The position numbers and the translations under genes are program-made. Below, one piece after another: positions 33,871 to 44,886 of a DNA stretch of 64,000 nt. Under the pieces are notes generated by a model. It did not search any database. It was not told where the DNA came from and saw only the letters and a list, made by a program, of their open reading frames with translations. The first letter of the stretch is position 1. Every line of letters begins with the position of its first letter. Origin of the DNA: Verrucomicrobiaceae bacterium (lineage in GTDB: Bacteria > Verrucomicrobiota > Verrucomicrobiia > Verrucomicrobiales > Verrucomicrobiaceae); the NCBI GenBank assembly GCA_016713245.1, contig JADJPM010000004.1:3224001-3288000 (forward strand), read 5' to 3'.

Positions 33871-36402
33871 ATGTTCCGCACTCTTCTCGCGATTCTCTGC
33901 CTCGCCTCGACCTGCCTCGCGCAGCAGCTCGATCTCGAAAAGATGTTTGAGGATCGGAATCTGGGGCCGGTGGCGGAACTGCTGGCGAAGGGGGACTATG
34001 AACTGGTGGCGAGGATCGGCGAGGCGGCGGCGGAGCGGGGGCTGAAGGCGGCGGAGTGGCGGATCATGCGTTACAAAGCACTCGCGGAGCTTGGGCAGAT
34101 CGAGGCGGCACTGGCGGAGGCGACCGAGGCACTCAAGAAGTATCCCGACAACTTTGAACTGCTGATGCTGCGACACGAGTTGGCCGCGGCGCAGGGGCTC
34201 GACGAGGTGAAAAAGGATTCGCTGACGCTTTTGAATGCTGCGGCGAAGGCGAAAGCGCCGAAGGACCGCACCGCGCTCGATTTGGTGTCGCTCGGAAAAG
34301 CGGCGCTGGTGCTCGGGGCGGATGCACAGAAGGTCATCGCTCAGTACTTTAAGGCGGCGCAAACGAAGGACGCGAAGCTGGAGGCGGCGTATCTGGCGGA
34401 GGGGCATCTGGCGTTTGAGAAAGACGATGCCAAGCGAGCGGCGGATGTGTTTCGAGTGGGATTGAAGGCGCATGGCGAGACGGCGAATCTGCGTTTTGGT
34501 CTCGCGAAGGCTTTCAGCACGAGTGATCGCGAAAAGGCGGTGGAGAACCTCGTGAAGGTTTTGGAGCTGAATCCGCATCACAAGGCCGCGCACCTGCTGC
34601 GGGCAGAGCTCTTGATTGGCGGCGAAAAATTCGTCGAGGCCGAAAAAGCCATCCAAACTGTGCTCGACAAAGATGAGCAGCATCCCGAGGCCTGGGCGCT
34701 GCGGGCGGTGGTGGCGCATCTGTTCCATGCCGATGCCAAAAAGGTCGCGGAAGCTCGTGCTGAGGCGTTGAAGCGCTGGTCGAAGAATCCGGTGGTAGAT
34801 CATTTGATCGGTCGCTGCCTTTCGCGGGCCTATCGCTTCGCGGAAAGCGCGGCGCATCAGCGTCAGGCGCTCGATTTCGATGCGAAGTACCTGCCCGCGA
34901 AGGTGCAGCTCTGCCATGATTTGCTGCGCCTGGGCGAGGAAGAGGAGGCGTGGAAGCTGGCCGCTGCGGTTCGCGAGGAAGACGGCTACAACATCCAGGC
35001 GCACAACCTGGGCCTGCTCGAAAAGGAGATGGGCGGCTATGTGACGAAGACCTTCCCCGATTTCATCCTCAAGATGCCGAAGCGCGACTGGCCGATCTAC
35101 GGCGAGCGAGCGCTGGCCTTGCTGCGCGAGGCCAAGGCCGTGCTCGCACCGAAATACGGGCTCGATTTGAAGCGCCCGGTGCTGGTCGAGTTCTTCGGGG
35201 CGCAGTCGGATTTCGCGATTCGCACCTTCGGAGCCCTCGGCGGGCAAGGGATGCTTGGCGTGTGCTTTGGCACCGTCGTCACGATGAACAGCCCTGGCAG
35301 CCTCGCGAACGGTCGCAACAACTGGGAGAGCACGTTGTGGCATGAGTTTTGCCATGTCATCACGCTCACGGTGACAAAGAACCGCATGCCTCGCTGGTTG
35401 AGCGAAGGCATCAGTGTGTATGAGGAACGGCAGCGCGATCCGGCCTGGGGCATGCCGATGGATGCGACCTTCCGCGAGATGACGATCGATGAGGAGAAGC
35501 TGACGCCCTTCTCGCAGCTCAGCGGCGCTTTCATGAAGGCGAAGTCGCAGGATGACATCATGTTTGCCTATTACGAGAGCAGCCAGGCGGTCGAGTATCT
35601 GCTCGACACCTACGGCCAGGAGAAGTTCCAGGGCATCCTGCGCGACCTCGCGAATGGAAAACGCATCAATGACGCCATCGCCGCGAACTGCGAGGACGTA
35701 GACGCCATCGAAAAACGCTTCACCGCCTTCATCACCGGCAAGGCGAAGGCTTTCGGCGCCAAGGCCGATTGGAGCGAGCCGAAGCCCGAGGAACTCAATC
35801 CCTTCGACGACGGCAGTTTCTCCGAGTTCTTGAAGACACATCCCACCAGCCTCTGGGCGCTCCAGCGTCATGCCGAGGATGCCATCAAGGCCAAAAACTG
35901 GCCCGAAGTGCTGCAAACCGGTCAAAAGATTGCGGAACTCGTCCCGGAAGATGTCAGCGGCACCAGCGGCTACTCGCTGCAAATCCAGGCCTTGCGCCAG
36001 ATGAAGCGTGAGGACGAGGAAATCGCCCTGTTGCGCCGCATCGCCGAAAAATCATCGAGCGCTCAAAGCAGCTTCCTTCGCCTCATCGAACTCGATTTGC
36101 CGAAGCAACGCTGGAACGAAGTGCTGGCCAATGCGCGACGCGTCACCGCACTGAATCCTTTTTTGGTCACCGCCCAACGAGCCCTTGCCGAGGCTCATGC
36201 CTCGCTGAACCAGCCCGCCGAGTCGATCCAAGCCTGGGAACGCGTCCTCGTGCTCGATCCCGGCTCCGCAGCTCAAACGCACTTCAAACTGGCCCAACTC
36301 CTGAAGCCCTCGGATGCCCCCAAAGCCAAGCGCCATCTGCTCGACTCGCTTTCGCTGGCTCCTCGCAACCGCGAGGGGCTGGAGATGCTGGGCGGATTCT
36401 GA
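33871..36402 (+). CDS. Exported TPR protein with a gluzincin-type peptidase domain
   Basis: 843 residues from ATG 33871 (signal MFRTLLAILCLASTCLAQ). Residues 20-400 are tetratricopeptide-like repeats. A zinc-peptidase core follows: ESTLWHEFCHVITLTV supplies HExxH, and PRWLSEGISVYEE contains the third ligand Glu expected in gluzincins of the peptidase-MA type. More TPR units fill the C-terminal 250 residues (QTGQKIAELVPED, NPFLVTAQRALAEAHASLNQ). It probably acts in the periplasm or at the surface; the substrate is unknown. The frame is open upstream to 33682, but only 33871 gives a signal peptide. Confidence 0.88.
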   Translation: MFRTLLAILCLASTCLAQQLDLEKMFEDRNLGPVAELLAKGDYELVARIGEAAAERGLKAAEWRIMRYKALAELGQIEAALAEATEALKKYPDNFELLMLRHELAAAQGLDEVKKDSLTLLNAAAKAKAPKDRTALDLVSLGKAALVLGADAQKVIAQYFKAAQTKDAKLEAAYLAEGHLAFEKDDAKRAADVFRVGLKAHGETANLRFGLAKAFSTSDREKAVENLVKVLELNPHHKAAHLLRAELLIGGEKFVEAEKAIQTVLDKDEQHPEAWALRAVVAHLFHADAKKVAEARAEALKRWSKNPVVDHLIGRCLSRAYRFAESAAHQRQALDFDAKYLPAKVQLCHDLLRLGEEEEAWKLAAAVREEDGYNIQAHNLGLLEKEMGGYVTKTFPDFILKMPKRDWPIYGERALALLREAKAVLAPKYGLDLKRPVLVEFFGAQSDFAIRTFGALGGQGMLGVCFGTVVTMNSPGSLANGRNNWESTLWHEFCHVITLTVTKNRMPRWLSEGISVYEERQRDPAWGMPMDATFREMTIDEEKLTPFSQLSGAFMKAKSQDDIMFAYYESSQAVEYLLDTYGQEKFQGILRDLANGKRINDAIAANCEDVDAIEKRFTAFITGKAKAFGAKADWSEPKPEELNPFDDGSFSEFLKTHPTSLWALQRHAEDAIKAKNWPEVLQTGQKIAELVPEDVSGTSGYSLQIQALRQMKREDEEIALLRRIAEKSSSAQSSFLRLIELDLPKQRWNEVLANARRVTALNPFLVTAQRALAEAHASLNQPAESIQAWERVLVLDPGSAAQTHFKLAQLLKPSDAPKAKRHLLDSLSLAPRNREGLEMLGGF

Positions 36403-36547
36403 CTCGGCCTTTATTCATGTGTCTAGCTGACAGGCAGCAGACAGCCCGGCATCATCGGCGTGTCAAAATGTCCGGCCAACCTCCTGAGAGCGCGGATTTT
36501 TGATGCTTTCGCACCTTTGTCTGTCTCACACTGGCCTCGCTGTCCTC

Positions 36548-39500
36548 ATGCCCCGGTTTCTTTTTGTTTTCTTGATGCTTCTGACCCTCTCCGCCCGTGC
36601 GGAGACGATGTTGCAGTACTTCAATACGTCGTGGGCGGAGATAACGGCGAAGATGCCGGAGCTGGCGGAGGCGGGATACACGTCGCTGTGGCTGCCGCCG
36701 CCGACGAAAGGTTCCGGCGGGCTTTCGGTGGGGTATGACATGTGGGATCCGTTTGATCTGGGGTCGAAGAATCAGCGGAACTCGGTGCGGACGCGGTATG
36801 GCACGGAGGCAGAGCTGTTGAGGCTCGTGGAGACGGCGCATCGGTTTGGGATTCGCGTGTATTTTGACAACATCATGAATCACCGCGCTTTCGACGTGCC
36901 CGGATACAATGAGAACACGCCGATCGATATCTATCCGGGCTTGGTGCCGGAGGATTTTCATCTGCGGAAGACGCAGGATGGCTTCTACCGCAAGTGGGAC
37001 AACACGCGGTCGTGGAATGATGCGTGGCAGGTGCAGAACCTTGGTCTGGCAGACTTGATCGACATCGCGCAGGAGCCGGGGACGACGAATTTGAACTTTG
37101 GGCTCACGGAGGGCTCCACGGCACCGAAAATCAGCTTCATCCGTGATCTCTCGCGGCCGGAGCAGTATTGTTACCTGCCAAACGGGACGTATGTGGGCTT
37201 TGGGCCGGGTAATGGGATCACGACAGAGTTTCTCCAGGCGAACTCGGGCTACTACTCGGAGCGGGTTGAGGACTATCTGAATCGCGCGGCGCGTTGGTTG
37301 ATTGATCGGACGAAGGCGGACGGGCTTCGGCTGGATGCGGTGAAGCATGTGCGGGCGGACTTTTACGGCGCAACGTTTGGCGTGGACAAGGACAGCTCCG
37401 ATTACGGCTACAACGGCCAGGTGCAGCGTCAGTTCAACATCACGCGCGGCTTCAGCGATCCGAATCATCGCGACAGCGTGTTCAATGTCTATCAGGGCCG
37501 CGATGATGCGATGATGTTCGGCGAGCATCTCGGCGAGCCGCCGGCTTACGGGCCGTACATCGACTCGGGCATGCGTCTGGTGGACAATGACCTGCGCAGC
37601 CAACTGAACAGCCGCCTCGGGAATCCATCGAACGGCCTGCAAGGCTACGATTGGGCGGGATCGGGCGGTTTTGCGGCGGACATCGGCGTGACGCACGCGC
37701 AGAGCCATGACAACGACTACGCGGCGCGGAAGGAGCTGCAGCACGCGTTTTACTTCCTGCGCGACGGGCTCGGTTTGCTCTACACGGACGGGAATTATCA
37801 GGCGGAGACGCTCGGCGAGAGCGGCGGTGCGTTTCCACGTCATGCGAACACGAGCTTCCTCGGCCAGTGGAATGACGCTCGCGTGCCGAACCTGCTTTAT
37901 GTGCATGATCAGTTCGCTCGCGGTTATCAGCTCGGTCGCTTCAGTGATGCGGATGTCGTCGTGTGGGAGCGGCTCGATAAGCGCGAAAATCCAGGCATGA
38001 GCGATGCGGACGCAGTGACGCTGCTGGTGATGCTGAGCGACAACTACAGCGCTGGCACGGCTCGCACGTTCACGAGCGCTTTTCCGACTGGTGCCTATTT
38101 GTACAACTACTCGACCTACGGCGGCGGCTTCTACAAATTCAAAGAGGAGCTGTCTTCGACGGTGTTGCCTGCGGGCGGTTACTTCCTCTTTTCGTGGAAG
38201 AATCCGGACCCGAGCGAGCTGTGGAAAAACCACGGCGGCAGACCGATCACAATCACGGAGAACGGCGTGGAAGCCAAAACGGTGACCGTGAAGCGCAAAG
38301 ACGGCCCGAATGGCGACAAGGCCTTCAATGGCAACACACTGCCCGAGCCTTCACGGCCTGTTTTGCCAGCGGACACGGTGACGACCGACTACACCTACAG
38401 TGCGGTCATTCCGCGTGTCACGAGCACCAGCGGCGTGCGTTTCGTTGCCCGCACAGATGGCTCGACGGCGAATGTGCTGATGAAGCTCGATGGCGGCATC
38501 GACCTGAATGGCACGGTGCCCGTCGGCAACACCGATCCGGCGCTGCGCGACAATCCGCCGGCCATCGCGAATGACATGTTCATGGGCTACGAGCAGCCGA
38601 CGTTCATCAGTCGCGTGCATCCCGAGCTTTTCGCGGCGCAGGACACGGCGAGAAACAGCACCGGCAGCGCTGGAGCGGAGACTTTCACCACCACGACGGT
38701 CGTGAACGGCACCGCGCCGAAGTTCATCGATGCCAACACGGCGGCGTTCTTGTATCACGATCCCGTTGCGCCGGTCGGAAACCTCACGCCCGCTCGCAAT
38801 CAATACGATGCCTCGCGCAATGAGATGTGGGTGAAGGCGAACAGCGTCGGCGGCGGCTACAAGGCCTTCCTTTATTACACGACGGATGGTTCGAACCCCG
38901 AAGGCGCAGCAGGCCGCGGCAATGGCACGACGAAGGTGGTAGAGATGCTTTACCGCCACAATGACGATGGTGGCACGAGTGACTGGTGGAGCGCCACGCC
39001 GCTGCCGGGCGATTTCACGGCCACGTCGAAATACAAGATCGGCATCGCGAAGGATACGAATGATCCTTGGTGGCCCGGGAATGCGGACGCGGTGACGCGA
39101 AAGCAGAAAATGATGACCACCTTTGAAACGAATGCGCTGAACCTCGCCACGCTGAACATCCGCCCGCACAATGACTACGGCGTGTCGCAGACGGGCCTCA
39201 GCGAGGGCATGCATGTCATTCGTGCGCGTGCCTTCCTGCAGCGCGGCGGCCAGGCGAGCATCTACAACACCTTCACGCAGAGCTTTTATTATGATGCGCA
39301 GCGTCCGCTCGGCGAGGTGCGCTTCCCGGCGGCGGACAATGACACCGTGGGCGGCAGCGAGTATGGCGTGGTCGTGCGCACCGATCCGAGTGTGACCGAG
39401 GTGTGGTATCACATCGACGACAACAGCGCGAGCAACGACGACACCATCACACGCAGCCAAAATGGCAACGGCGGCGGCTTTGAGCCCTTCACGGACTCGA

Positions 39501-42500
39501 ATCGCAATGGCACACGCGATACCACAGAGACCTTCACCGATCTCGACGAGGATGGCGTGTGGGACAGCAGCATCGGCACGTCATGGGTGAAGGCCACGGA
39601 GGTCACGCCGAGTGTGGAGCCGACGAATGTGAGCTACACGAAGGAATGGCGCTTCAACTACGCGAACATCCCCGCCGACGGCACCGCGACGATCAAAGTG
39701 CGCCTGCGCGAGCTCAGCAGCGCCGGTTTCAAAGACTTCGCGCTCAGCGATGTGGCCGGCCACTACACCACCGTGGATCGCGTGGTGAACTGCGCGGGGC
39801 CAAACATCCGCATGTTCGTCGCCTGGCCGCCGAATGACGGCGATCTCGTCGGCGCGGGCTATGTGATGAAGGTGTACTTCTCCAAATCGCTCGCCGATGG
39901 CCTCACGAGCACGCAATTGCGCGATCGGTTTACCATTCGCATCGGCTCCAGCGAGACGAATCAATACACCAGCTACGCCCGCGACCTCTACACGATCAAT
40001 TACGACGAGACGGCGGACTACCACGCGCTGGCCTTCACCTTGCCGAATCTCTACAACGACCAGCCGGACTACCTGCACCGCATCGAGGTCACGCATGATC
40101 GACCGTCGCCGAATCCCGATTTGCTGGCCACGCGTTTTGTGAGGGCGGAGCCGAGCATCACGCCGCGCATCAGCATCGTCTCGCCGCCGGAGTTCGACGG
40201 TGACAGCAAGCCCTACGAGATCATTTTGCCGGATGTGCCCGCCCCCACGGCCGATCAGCGAAAATTCACCATCCGCGTCAGCACGTCGGTGGCGGCGGAT
40301 TCGGTCGTTTTGAACGTCAACAACGGCCCCATGACTCTCAGCGGGCCCACGACGACGATTGATGGCAACAACAAGCTCTGGGACTGGGAGTGGTCGTCGA
40401 TGCAGCAGGGCGAGTTTCAGTTCACCGCGACCGTTTTCGACAACGGCAACGAAAACCACGAGACCCGGAATGCCCGCGTTTTTTTTCGCCAAGTCGTCCC
40501 CGCGAGCGCGGCGGACCCGGACGACGATGATGATGGATTGCTCGATGGAGATGAAGGCACCGCCACACCGCTGCCGAATGGCTTCCCGAGCACCGATCCG
40601 CGCTACAAGCCGAACGCCGAGCAATGGACGAACGGCGAGGTGCACATCGCGAATGCCTTTGGCAAAAGCGATCCGCGCAATCCCGACACGGACGGCGATG
40701 GTCTGCCGGACGCGTTGGAGGTCGGCTGGAGGCTCGCGTTGACCGTGGGCGAGGCGTTTGCGGACACGGGCTTCGGTTCGCCGCTCGCCGGTGCTGGAAA
40801 CGGTGTCTTTGACTGGACGGACACAAACAACAACGGCGCTCACGATGTCGGCGAGGCGAGCGAAAGCTTCACCGATGCCGATGCGGATGGGCGATACGAC
40901 TTCGGCACCATTTTGAGCGCGGACACGAATGGCGATGGCGTGACCAATTTCCGCGGTGACATCGACCCGCCCTTCTTCAACACGCTCGACAACCTCAACA
41001 AGGTGCCAGGCGTGAACACCGCCGCCGAAGGTGGAGATCGGTCAAGGCTGCTGCGCGGCTCTGTGACGAAGCCTGATGATGCTGACAGCGATGACGACGG
41101 CATCAAAGACGGCATCGAAGACGCAAACAAGAACGGCTGGCTCGATGGCGACGGCGCGAGCATCGCTCCCGGCGATGCGCCGACGACCGCACGCAACTGG
41201 CCGAACAAAGTGCGTGATCCCGGCGAGACCTGGACCGAAACCGATCCGAACAACGCCGACACCGATGGCGATGGTGCCCGCGATGGCACGGGCGAGGACA
41301 AAAACGGCAACGGCCTCATCGACGGTGACACGAACAACGACCGGGTGTGGACTGCGGGCGAAATTTGGAGCGAAACTGATCCGCTGAAGATCGACACCGA
41401 TGGCGACGGCCTCACCGATGGCTGGGAGATCCGCTACGGCCTCGATCCGCTCGACAATGGCAGCGTCAGTTTGCGAAACGGCACCGCCTTGGCCGCCAAC
41501 GGCCCCGCGGGCGATCCAGACAGCGATGGCTTCTCGAACCTGCAAGAGCTGACCAACGGCACGAACCCGATGGAGCCGAACAACGTCACGCCGCCGCCGC
41601 CGGGCCAGATCGTGATCGGTCCGCAAACACCTGCGATCACCGTCGGCGCGGTCACAAACACGCGTGAGTTCACCGATTGGGCCATCGACGACCTCATCAT
41701 GCTCGATGAATACAACGGCGACGGCACGAACAACCAGGGCACCGACCTTTACCGCGCCAACGACGGCTTTGACAGCAGCCGTGACCTCGTGGCCTTTTAC
41801 GCGCATGATGGCGGCGCGGTGGTGAATGGTGGAGACGGCTTGTTTTACTTCCGCGCCGATTTCCAGGACCTCAAGGCGCTCGCGGAAGAAGGAAATCTCG
41901 ATCTGTATGTCGTGATCGATTTCAATTCGCCCACCGTCGGTGAATCGGCGCTTCCGGACAGCATCGACACACGCACGAACATGAAATGGGAGGTCTGCGT
42001 GGCCGCCTACAGCACGGACAACGGCGCGGTGCATGTCGATACAAACGTCGCCAGCAACAGCACGAGCATCAATCAGGACCTCGCGCCCTTCGGCGTGGTG
42101 CGTCGCAGCCAGTTCGAAACGGATGGCTTCAAGAAGAGTTGGTATAACAGCGCGATGGACGCGGTGGAGTTCAGCATCAGCCGCCAGGCGCTGCTCGACG
42201 CGGGCTGGAATGGCAATGTGAACACGCTGAACTACCAAGTCTTCACCACGAAGGATGGCACGCAAAACACCCCCACTCGCGGCGCAGGTGATCTCGCCGG
42301 CCGCAGCGACATCCGCGACAGCATCGCCGATGACTGGATCGCCAGCGATTACTGGCGTGATCAAAGCACCATCAGCGGCGCAGGCAGCGTCTTGAAGACC
42401 TGGTTCGGCCCCAGCGGCACGAATGACATGTGGAAGCGTGTCAAAGTCGCCAGCCTAGTGCATGAAAGTCGGCCACTCATGGCTGGGAATGAAATCCATG

Positions 42501-44884
42501 CCTTGCTGAACAATGGCGCGGGAGGTGGCTGGTATCGGCCGCTCGATGTGCATGAGGCTTACGCGTCGCCGCTGGCCATGCACCTCACGCCGCAGCTCGG
42601 CAGCGCCATCCAGTGGGCGAAGGTCGATCCCGCCGTGAACAAACCCTGGCGTGACGGCCCCGCTTTGAACGCACGGCTCTCCGCGCTCGCCGGTGGCGGC
42701 GTGGTGAAATTCACGGGCACCACTTACAGCGATCACATCCTCAATTACTTCCCGCAAAGCTACACGCAGACGAATGTGGCCGATGCCGCCACAACGCTGA
42801 CGCAGATCTACGGTGCCGCGCCTTCCACTAGTGTGTTTTATCCGCCGGAGCGTGTGCTCAGCAGCAGCACGCTCGGCATCATCAGCGCCTGCGGCTTTGG
42901 CTACACCTTCATCGACCAGACGCGGCATATGGAGAAGTGGTATGGTCGCACGAGCAGCCTCGGCAATGACGGCTATCGCATCAATGACAGCGGCAGCGGC
43001 CTCAAAATGTTCGTCATCAATGACCAGCCGAGCCAGTTCCGCTTTCAAAACACCGATGGCGGGCTCAACACCAGCCTGCGCGAGCTGTTGAGCCGCAAGG
43101 CCCGCAGCGCCGTGCAGGACCAGGTGGTGATCCTCGGTAGTGATTGGAGTGATTTTGTCTCGAAGGCCAACGCCGATGCCTACGACATCAATCTCGCGTG
43201 GATGGCCAGTCGCCCGTGGATCCAAATCACCACGCCGCAGGCCATCGCGGCTGGTGAGGTCGATTCGAATCGCGATGGCATGCCTGAGGTGTGGCCCGCT
43301 GTCGTGCGCAGCACGCTCACGCTGCCGCTGGTGAGCAAGGACTTCGTCCACTACGCCACGCAGGAAAACTACGACAACTGGTTCAACGGCCAGCCAGGCC
43401 GCGAAGAAGGTCTGAATGGCAAAATCTTCAATGTGAGGCCCGCTGTGCCGCTTCCAGGTGCCTTTGGCCGCGTGGGCGTTTCCGGCCTCGCGGACACTGC
43501 GTGGACCGCTGGCACGAGTTTGGCCGTCGGGGAGCCGAACCTCGGCTTTTTGACGCGAAACGCCTTCCACGGCTCCATGTGGCTCACCGCCTTTCATGAT
43601 CAACCCGTGGCCGATTTGTCGAAATACAGCACCGGCGAGTATTTGTATCCCGACACGAGCAACAACAGCCTCGCGGGCTTCTCGAAGGCCGCGCAAAGCC
43701 AGTTCCGCTGGGCCGCCGTGTATCAACGAGTGTCGCAATGGGCCGCGAGTGCCGCGCTGCTTTCCAATTCAACGAATGCCACGAGCGAAGACGCCGACAT
43801 GGATGGCGAAGCCGAATATCTGCTCTACAACGACCGGGTCTTCGCGATGTTCGAGCGCATCGGCGGCCGCATGACCTGTGCCTTTGTGCGTGACTTGACC
43901 ACCGGCCGCGTGCTGCAAGTCGTCGGCAATCCTCACAGCTACTCCGGCTTTGAAACCGAAGAAGAAGGCGCGGTGAATGTCATCAGCGGCGCGGTGGGCA
44001 GCTATCGCACCAGCGGCTTCAAAGATTGGTATTTCGGCAGCATCGCCTACAATAACGATCTCTACACAGCCACCGCGACAATCAAAGGCTTCATCTTCAC
44101 CAGCAGCGACGGTAAGATCGCCAAAACGATCACCCTCGACTCTCGTGAGAATGCTTTGCGAGCCAGTTACGCCCTCACCGGCCCCGAAACCACGCTCTAC
44201 CAGCGCCACGGCCTCAGCCCGCATTTGCAAAACCTCCTCGTCAAAGGCCAGACGCATCTCGGAGCCGTCAGTAATGTCGGTGGCATCGTCTCGCTGACCA
44301 ATTTCGCCCCCGACGCCGTCGTGCGCACCTACGTCCGAGCCATCACCGCCACCACCTACAACCCCAGCGCCATCGACGACGATCCCGTCACCACCTTCGA
44401 CACCCTCACCATGCGCAACCAAGCGCAGACCCAGCAAGTCGAGTTCAGCCTCACCAACGGCGCCACCTTCGACCTCGGCTTCGAAACCGGCGTGACCTTG
44501 AGCGAAAGCGTGGACGGCGATGCTTTGCCCGACGCCTGGGAAGCCGCCAACAACCTCCTCAACACCGACGGCACCGGCGCGAATGGCAACGCCGGCAACA
44601 CCGACGGCGATCGCTACGACAACCTGAGCGAATTCATCTTCGGCCTCAGCCCCACGCAGAGCGACAACTACCAACCGCTCGTCGTCAAAGCCACCAGCGG
44701 CTTCGACGTGACCTTCCCCACGATCCCGGATCGCTGGTATCGCGTTTTCGCCAGTGACACGCTCACGAGTTGGACTCCCATCAGCTCCGATCAACTCGGC
44801 ACCGGGTCTGTGATCACCATCAATGATCCCACCGCATTGCCCGCTCGCTTTTACCGCGTCGAGGCGCGGCTGGTGGGGCCGTAA
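36548..44884 (+). CDS. Giant secreted GH13 amylase-family protein with TSP3 repeats and a GH57-like domain
   Basis: About 2778 residues from ATG 36548 (signal MPRFLFVFLMLLTLSARA); an earlier start at 36500 is possible. A complete GH13 catalytic set lies near the N-terminus: FDNIMNH (Asp107), GLRLDAVKH (nucleophile Asp263), MMFGEHLGE (acid/base Glu326) and SHDND (Asp388). Ig/CBM-like segments follow. About residues 1320-1645 are Asp-rich thrombospondin-3-like calcium repeats (DTDGDGLPD, DADSDDDGIKDG). A DOMON-like sandwich (about 1690-1960) precedes a second barrel with GH57 features (EIHALLNNG, MHLTPQLGS, YPPERVL). The C-terminus is a short beta domain. It probably degrades alpha-glucans outside the cell. 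Confidence 0.88.
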   Translation: MPRFLFVFLMLLTLSARAETMLQYFNTSWAEITAKMPELAEAGYTSLWLPPPTKGSGGLSVGYDMWDPFDLGSKNQRNSVRTRYGTEAELLRLVETAHRFGIRVYFDNIMNHRAFDVPGYNENTPIDIYPGLVPEDFHLRKTQDGFYRKWDNTRSWNDAWQVQNLGLADLIDIAQEPGTTNLNFGLTEGSTAPKISFIRDLSRPEQYCYLPNGTYVGFGPGNGITTEFLQANSGYYSERVEDYLNRAARWLIDRTKADGLRLDAVKHVRADFYGATFGVDKDSSDYGYNGQVQRQFNITRGFSDPNHRDSVFNVYQGRDDAMMFGEHLGEPPAYGPYIDSGMRLVDNDLRSQLNSRLGNPSNGLQGYDWAGSGGFAADIGVTHAQSHDNDYAARKELQHAFYFLRDGLGLLYTDGNYQAETLGESGGAFPRHANTSFLGQWNDARVPNLLYVHDQFARGYQLGRFSDADVVVWERLDKRENPGMSDADAVTLLVMLSDNYSAGTARTFTSAFPTGAYLYNYSTYGGGFYKFKEELSSTVLPAGGYFLFSWKNPDPSELWKNHGGRPITITENGVEAKTVTVKRKDGPNGDKAFNGNTLPEPSRPVLPADTVTTDYTYSAVIPRVTSTSGVRFVARTDGSTANVLMKLDGGIDLNGTVPVGNTDPALRDNPPAIANDMFMGYEQPTFISRVHPELFAAQDTARNSTGSAGAETFTTTTVVNGTAPKFIDANTAAFLYHDPVAPVGNLTPARNQYDASRNEMWVKANSVGGGYKAFLYYTTDGSNPEGAAGRGNGTTKVVEMLYRHNDDGGTSDWWSATPLPGDFTATSKYKIGIAKDTNDPWWPGNADAVTRKQKMMTTFETNALNLATLNIRPHNDYGVSQTGLSEGMHVIRARAFLQRGGQASIYNTFTQSFYYDAQRPLGEVRFPAADNDTVGGSEYGVVVRTDPSVTEVWYHIDDNSASNDDTITRSQNGNGGGFEPFTDSNRNGTRDTTETFTDLDEDGVWDSSIGTSWVKATEVTPSVEPTNVSYTKEWRFNYANIPADGTATIKVRLRELSSAGFKDFALSDVAGHYTTVDRVVNCAGPNIRMFVAWPPNDGDLVGAGYVMKVYFSKSLADGLTSTQLRDRFTIRIGSSETNQYTSYARDLYTINYDETADYHALAFTLPNLYNDQPDYLHRIEVTHDRPSPNPDLLATRFVRAEPSITPRISIVSPPEFDGDSKPYEIILPDVPAPTADQRKFTIRVSTSVAADSVVLNVNNGPMTLSGPTTTIDGNNKLWDWEWSSMQQGEFQFTATVFDNGNENHETRNARVFFRQVVPASAADPDDDDDGLLDGDEGTATPLPNGFPSTDPRYKPNAEQWTNGEVHIANAFGKSDPRNPDTDGDGLPDALEVGWRLALTVGEAFADTGFGSPLAGAGNGVFDWTDTNNNGAHDVGEASESFTDADADGRYDFGTILSADTNGDGVTNFRGDIDPPFFNTLDNLNKVPGVNTAAEGGDRSRLLRGSVTKPDDADSDDDGIKDGIEDANKNGWLDGDGASIAPGDAPTTARNWPNKVRDPGETWTETDPNNADTDGDGARDGTGEDKNGNGLIDGDTNNDRVWTAGEIWSETDPLKIDTDGDGLTDGWEIRYGLDPLDNGSVSLRNGTALAANGPAGDPDSDGFSNLQELTNGTNPMEPNNVTPPPPGQIVIGPQTPAITVGAVTNTREFTDWAIDDLIMLDEYNGDGTNNQGTDLYRANDGFDSSRDLVAFYAHDGGAVVNGGDGLFYFRADFQDLKALAEEGNLDLYVVIDFNSPTVGESALPDSIDTRTNMKWEVCVAAYSTDNGAVHVDTNVASNSTSINQDLAPFGVVRRSQFETDGFKKSWYNSAMDAVEFSISRQALLDAGWNGNVNTLNYQVFTTKDGTQNTPTRGAGDLAGRSDIRDSIADDWIASDYWRDQSTISGAGSVLKTWFGPSGTNDMWKRVKVASLVHESRPLMAGNEIHALLNNGAGGGWYRPLDVHEAYASPLAMHLTPQLGSAIQWAKVDPAVNKPWRDGPALNARLSALAGGGVVKFTGTTYSDHILNYFPQSYTQTNVADAATTLTQIYGAAPSTSVFYPPERVLSSSTLGIISACGFGYTFIDQTRHMEKWYGRTSSLGNDGYRINDSGSGLKMFVINDQPSQFRFQNTDGGLNTSLRELLSRKARSAVQDQVVILGSDWSDFVSKANADAYDINLAWMASRPWIQITTPQAIAAGEVDSNRDGMPEVWPAVVRSTLTLPLVSKDFVHYATQENYDNWFNGQPGREEGLNGKIFNVRPAVPLPGAFGRVGVSGLADTAWTAGTSLAVGEPNLGFLTRNAFHGSMWLTAFHDQPVADLSKYSTGEYLYPDTSNNSLAGFSKAAQSQFRWAAVYQRVSQWAASAALLSNSTNATSEDADMDGEAEYLLYNDRVFAMFERIGGRMTCAFVRDLTTGRVLQVVGNPHSYSGFETEEEGAVNVISGAVGSYRTSGFKDWYFGSIAYNNDLYTATATIKGFIFTSSDGKIAKTITLDSRENALRASYALTGPETTLYQRHGLSPHLQNLLVKGQTHLGAVSNVGGIVSLTNFAPDAVVRTYVRAITATTYNPSAIDDDPVTTFDTLTMRNQAQTQQVEFSLTNGATFDLGFETGVTLSESVDGDALPDAWEAANNLLNTDGTGANGNAGNTDGDRYDNLSEFIFGLSPTQSDNYQPLVVKATSGFDVTFPTIPDRWYRVFASDTLTSWTPISSDQLGTGSVITINDPTALPARFYRVEARLVGP

Positions 44885-44886
44885 AC

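Noticed and set aside
33793..35982. Minus-strand open frame of 729 codons opposite the TPR/peptidase gene
   Set aside because: The product is low in complexity (Leu, Arg, Gln, His) and the opposite strand has a signal peptide, TPR units and a zinc-peptidase motif.
36452..38233. Minus-strand open frame opposite the GH13 domain
   Set aside because: The plus strand holds all GH13 catalytic motifs; the minus product has no recognisable pattern.
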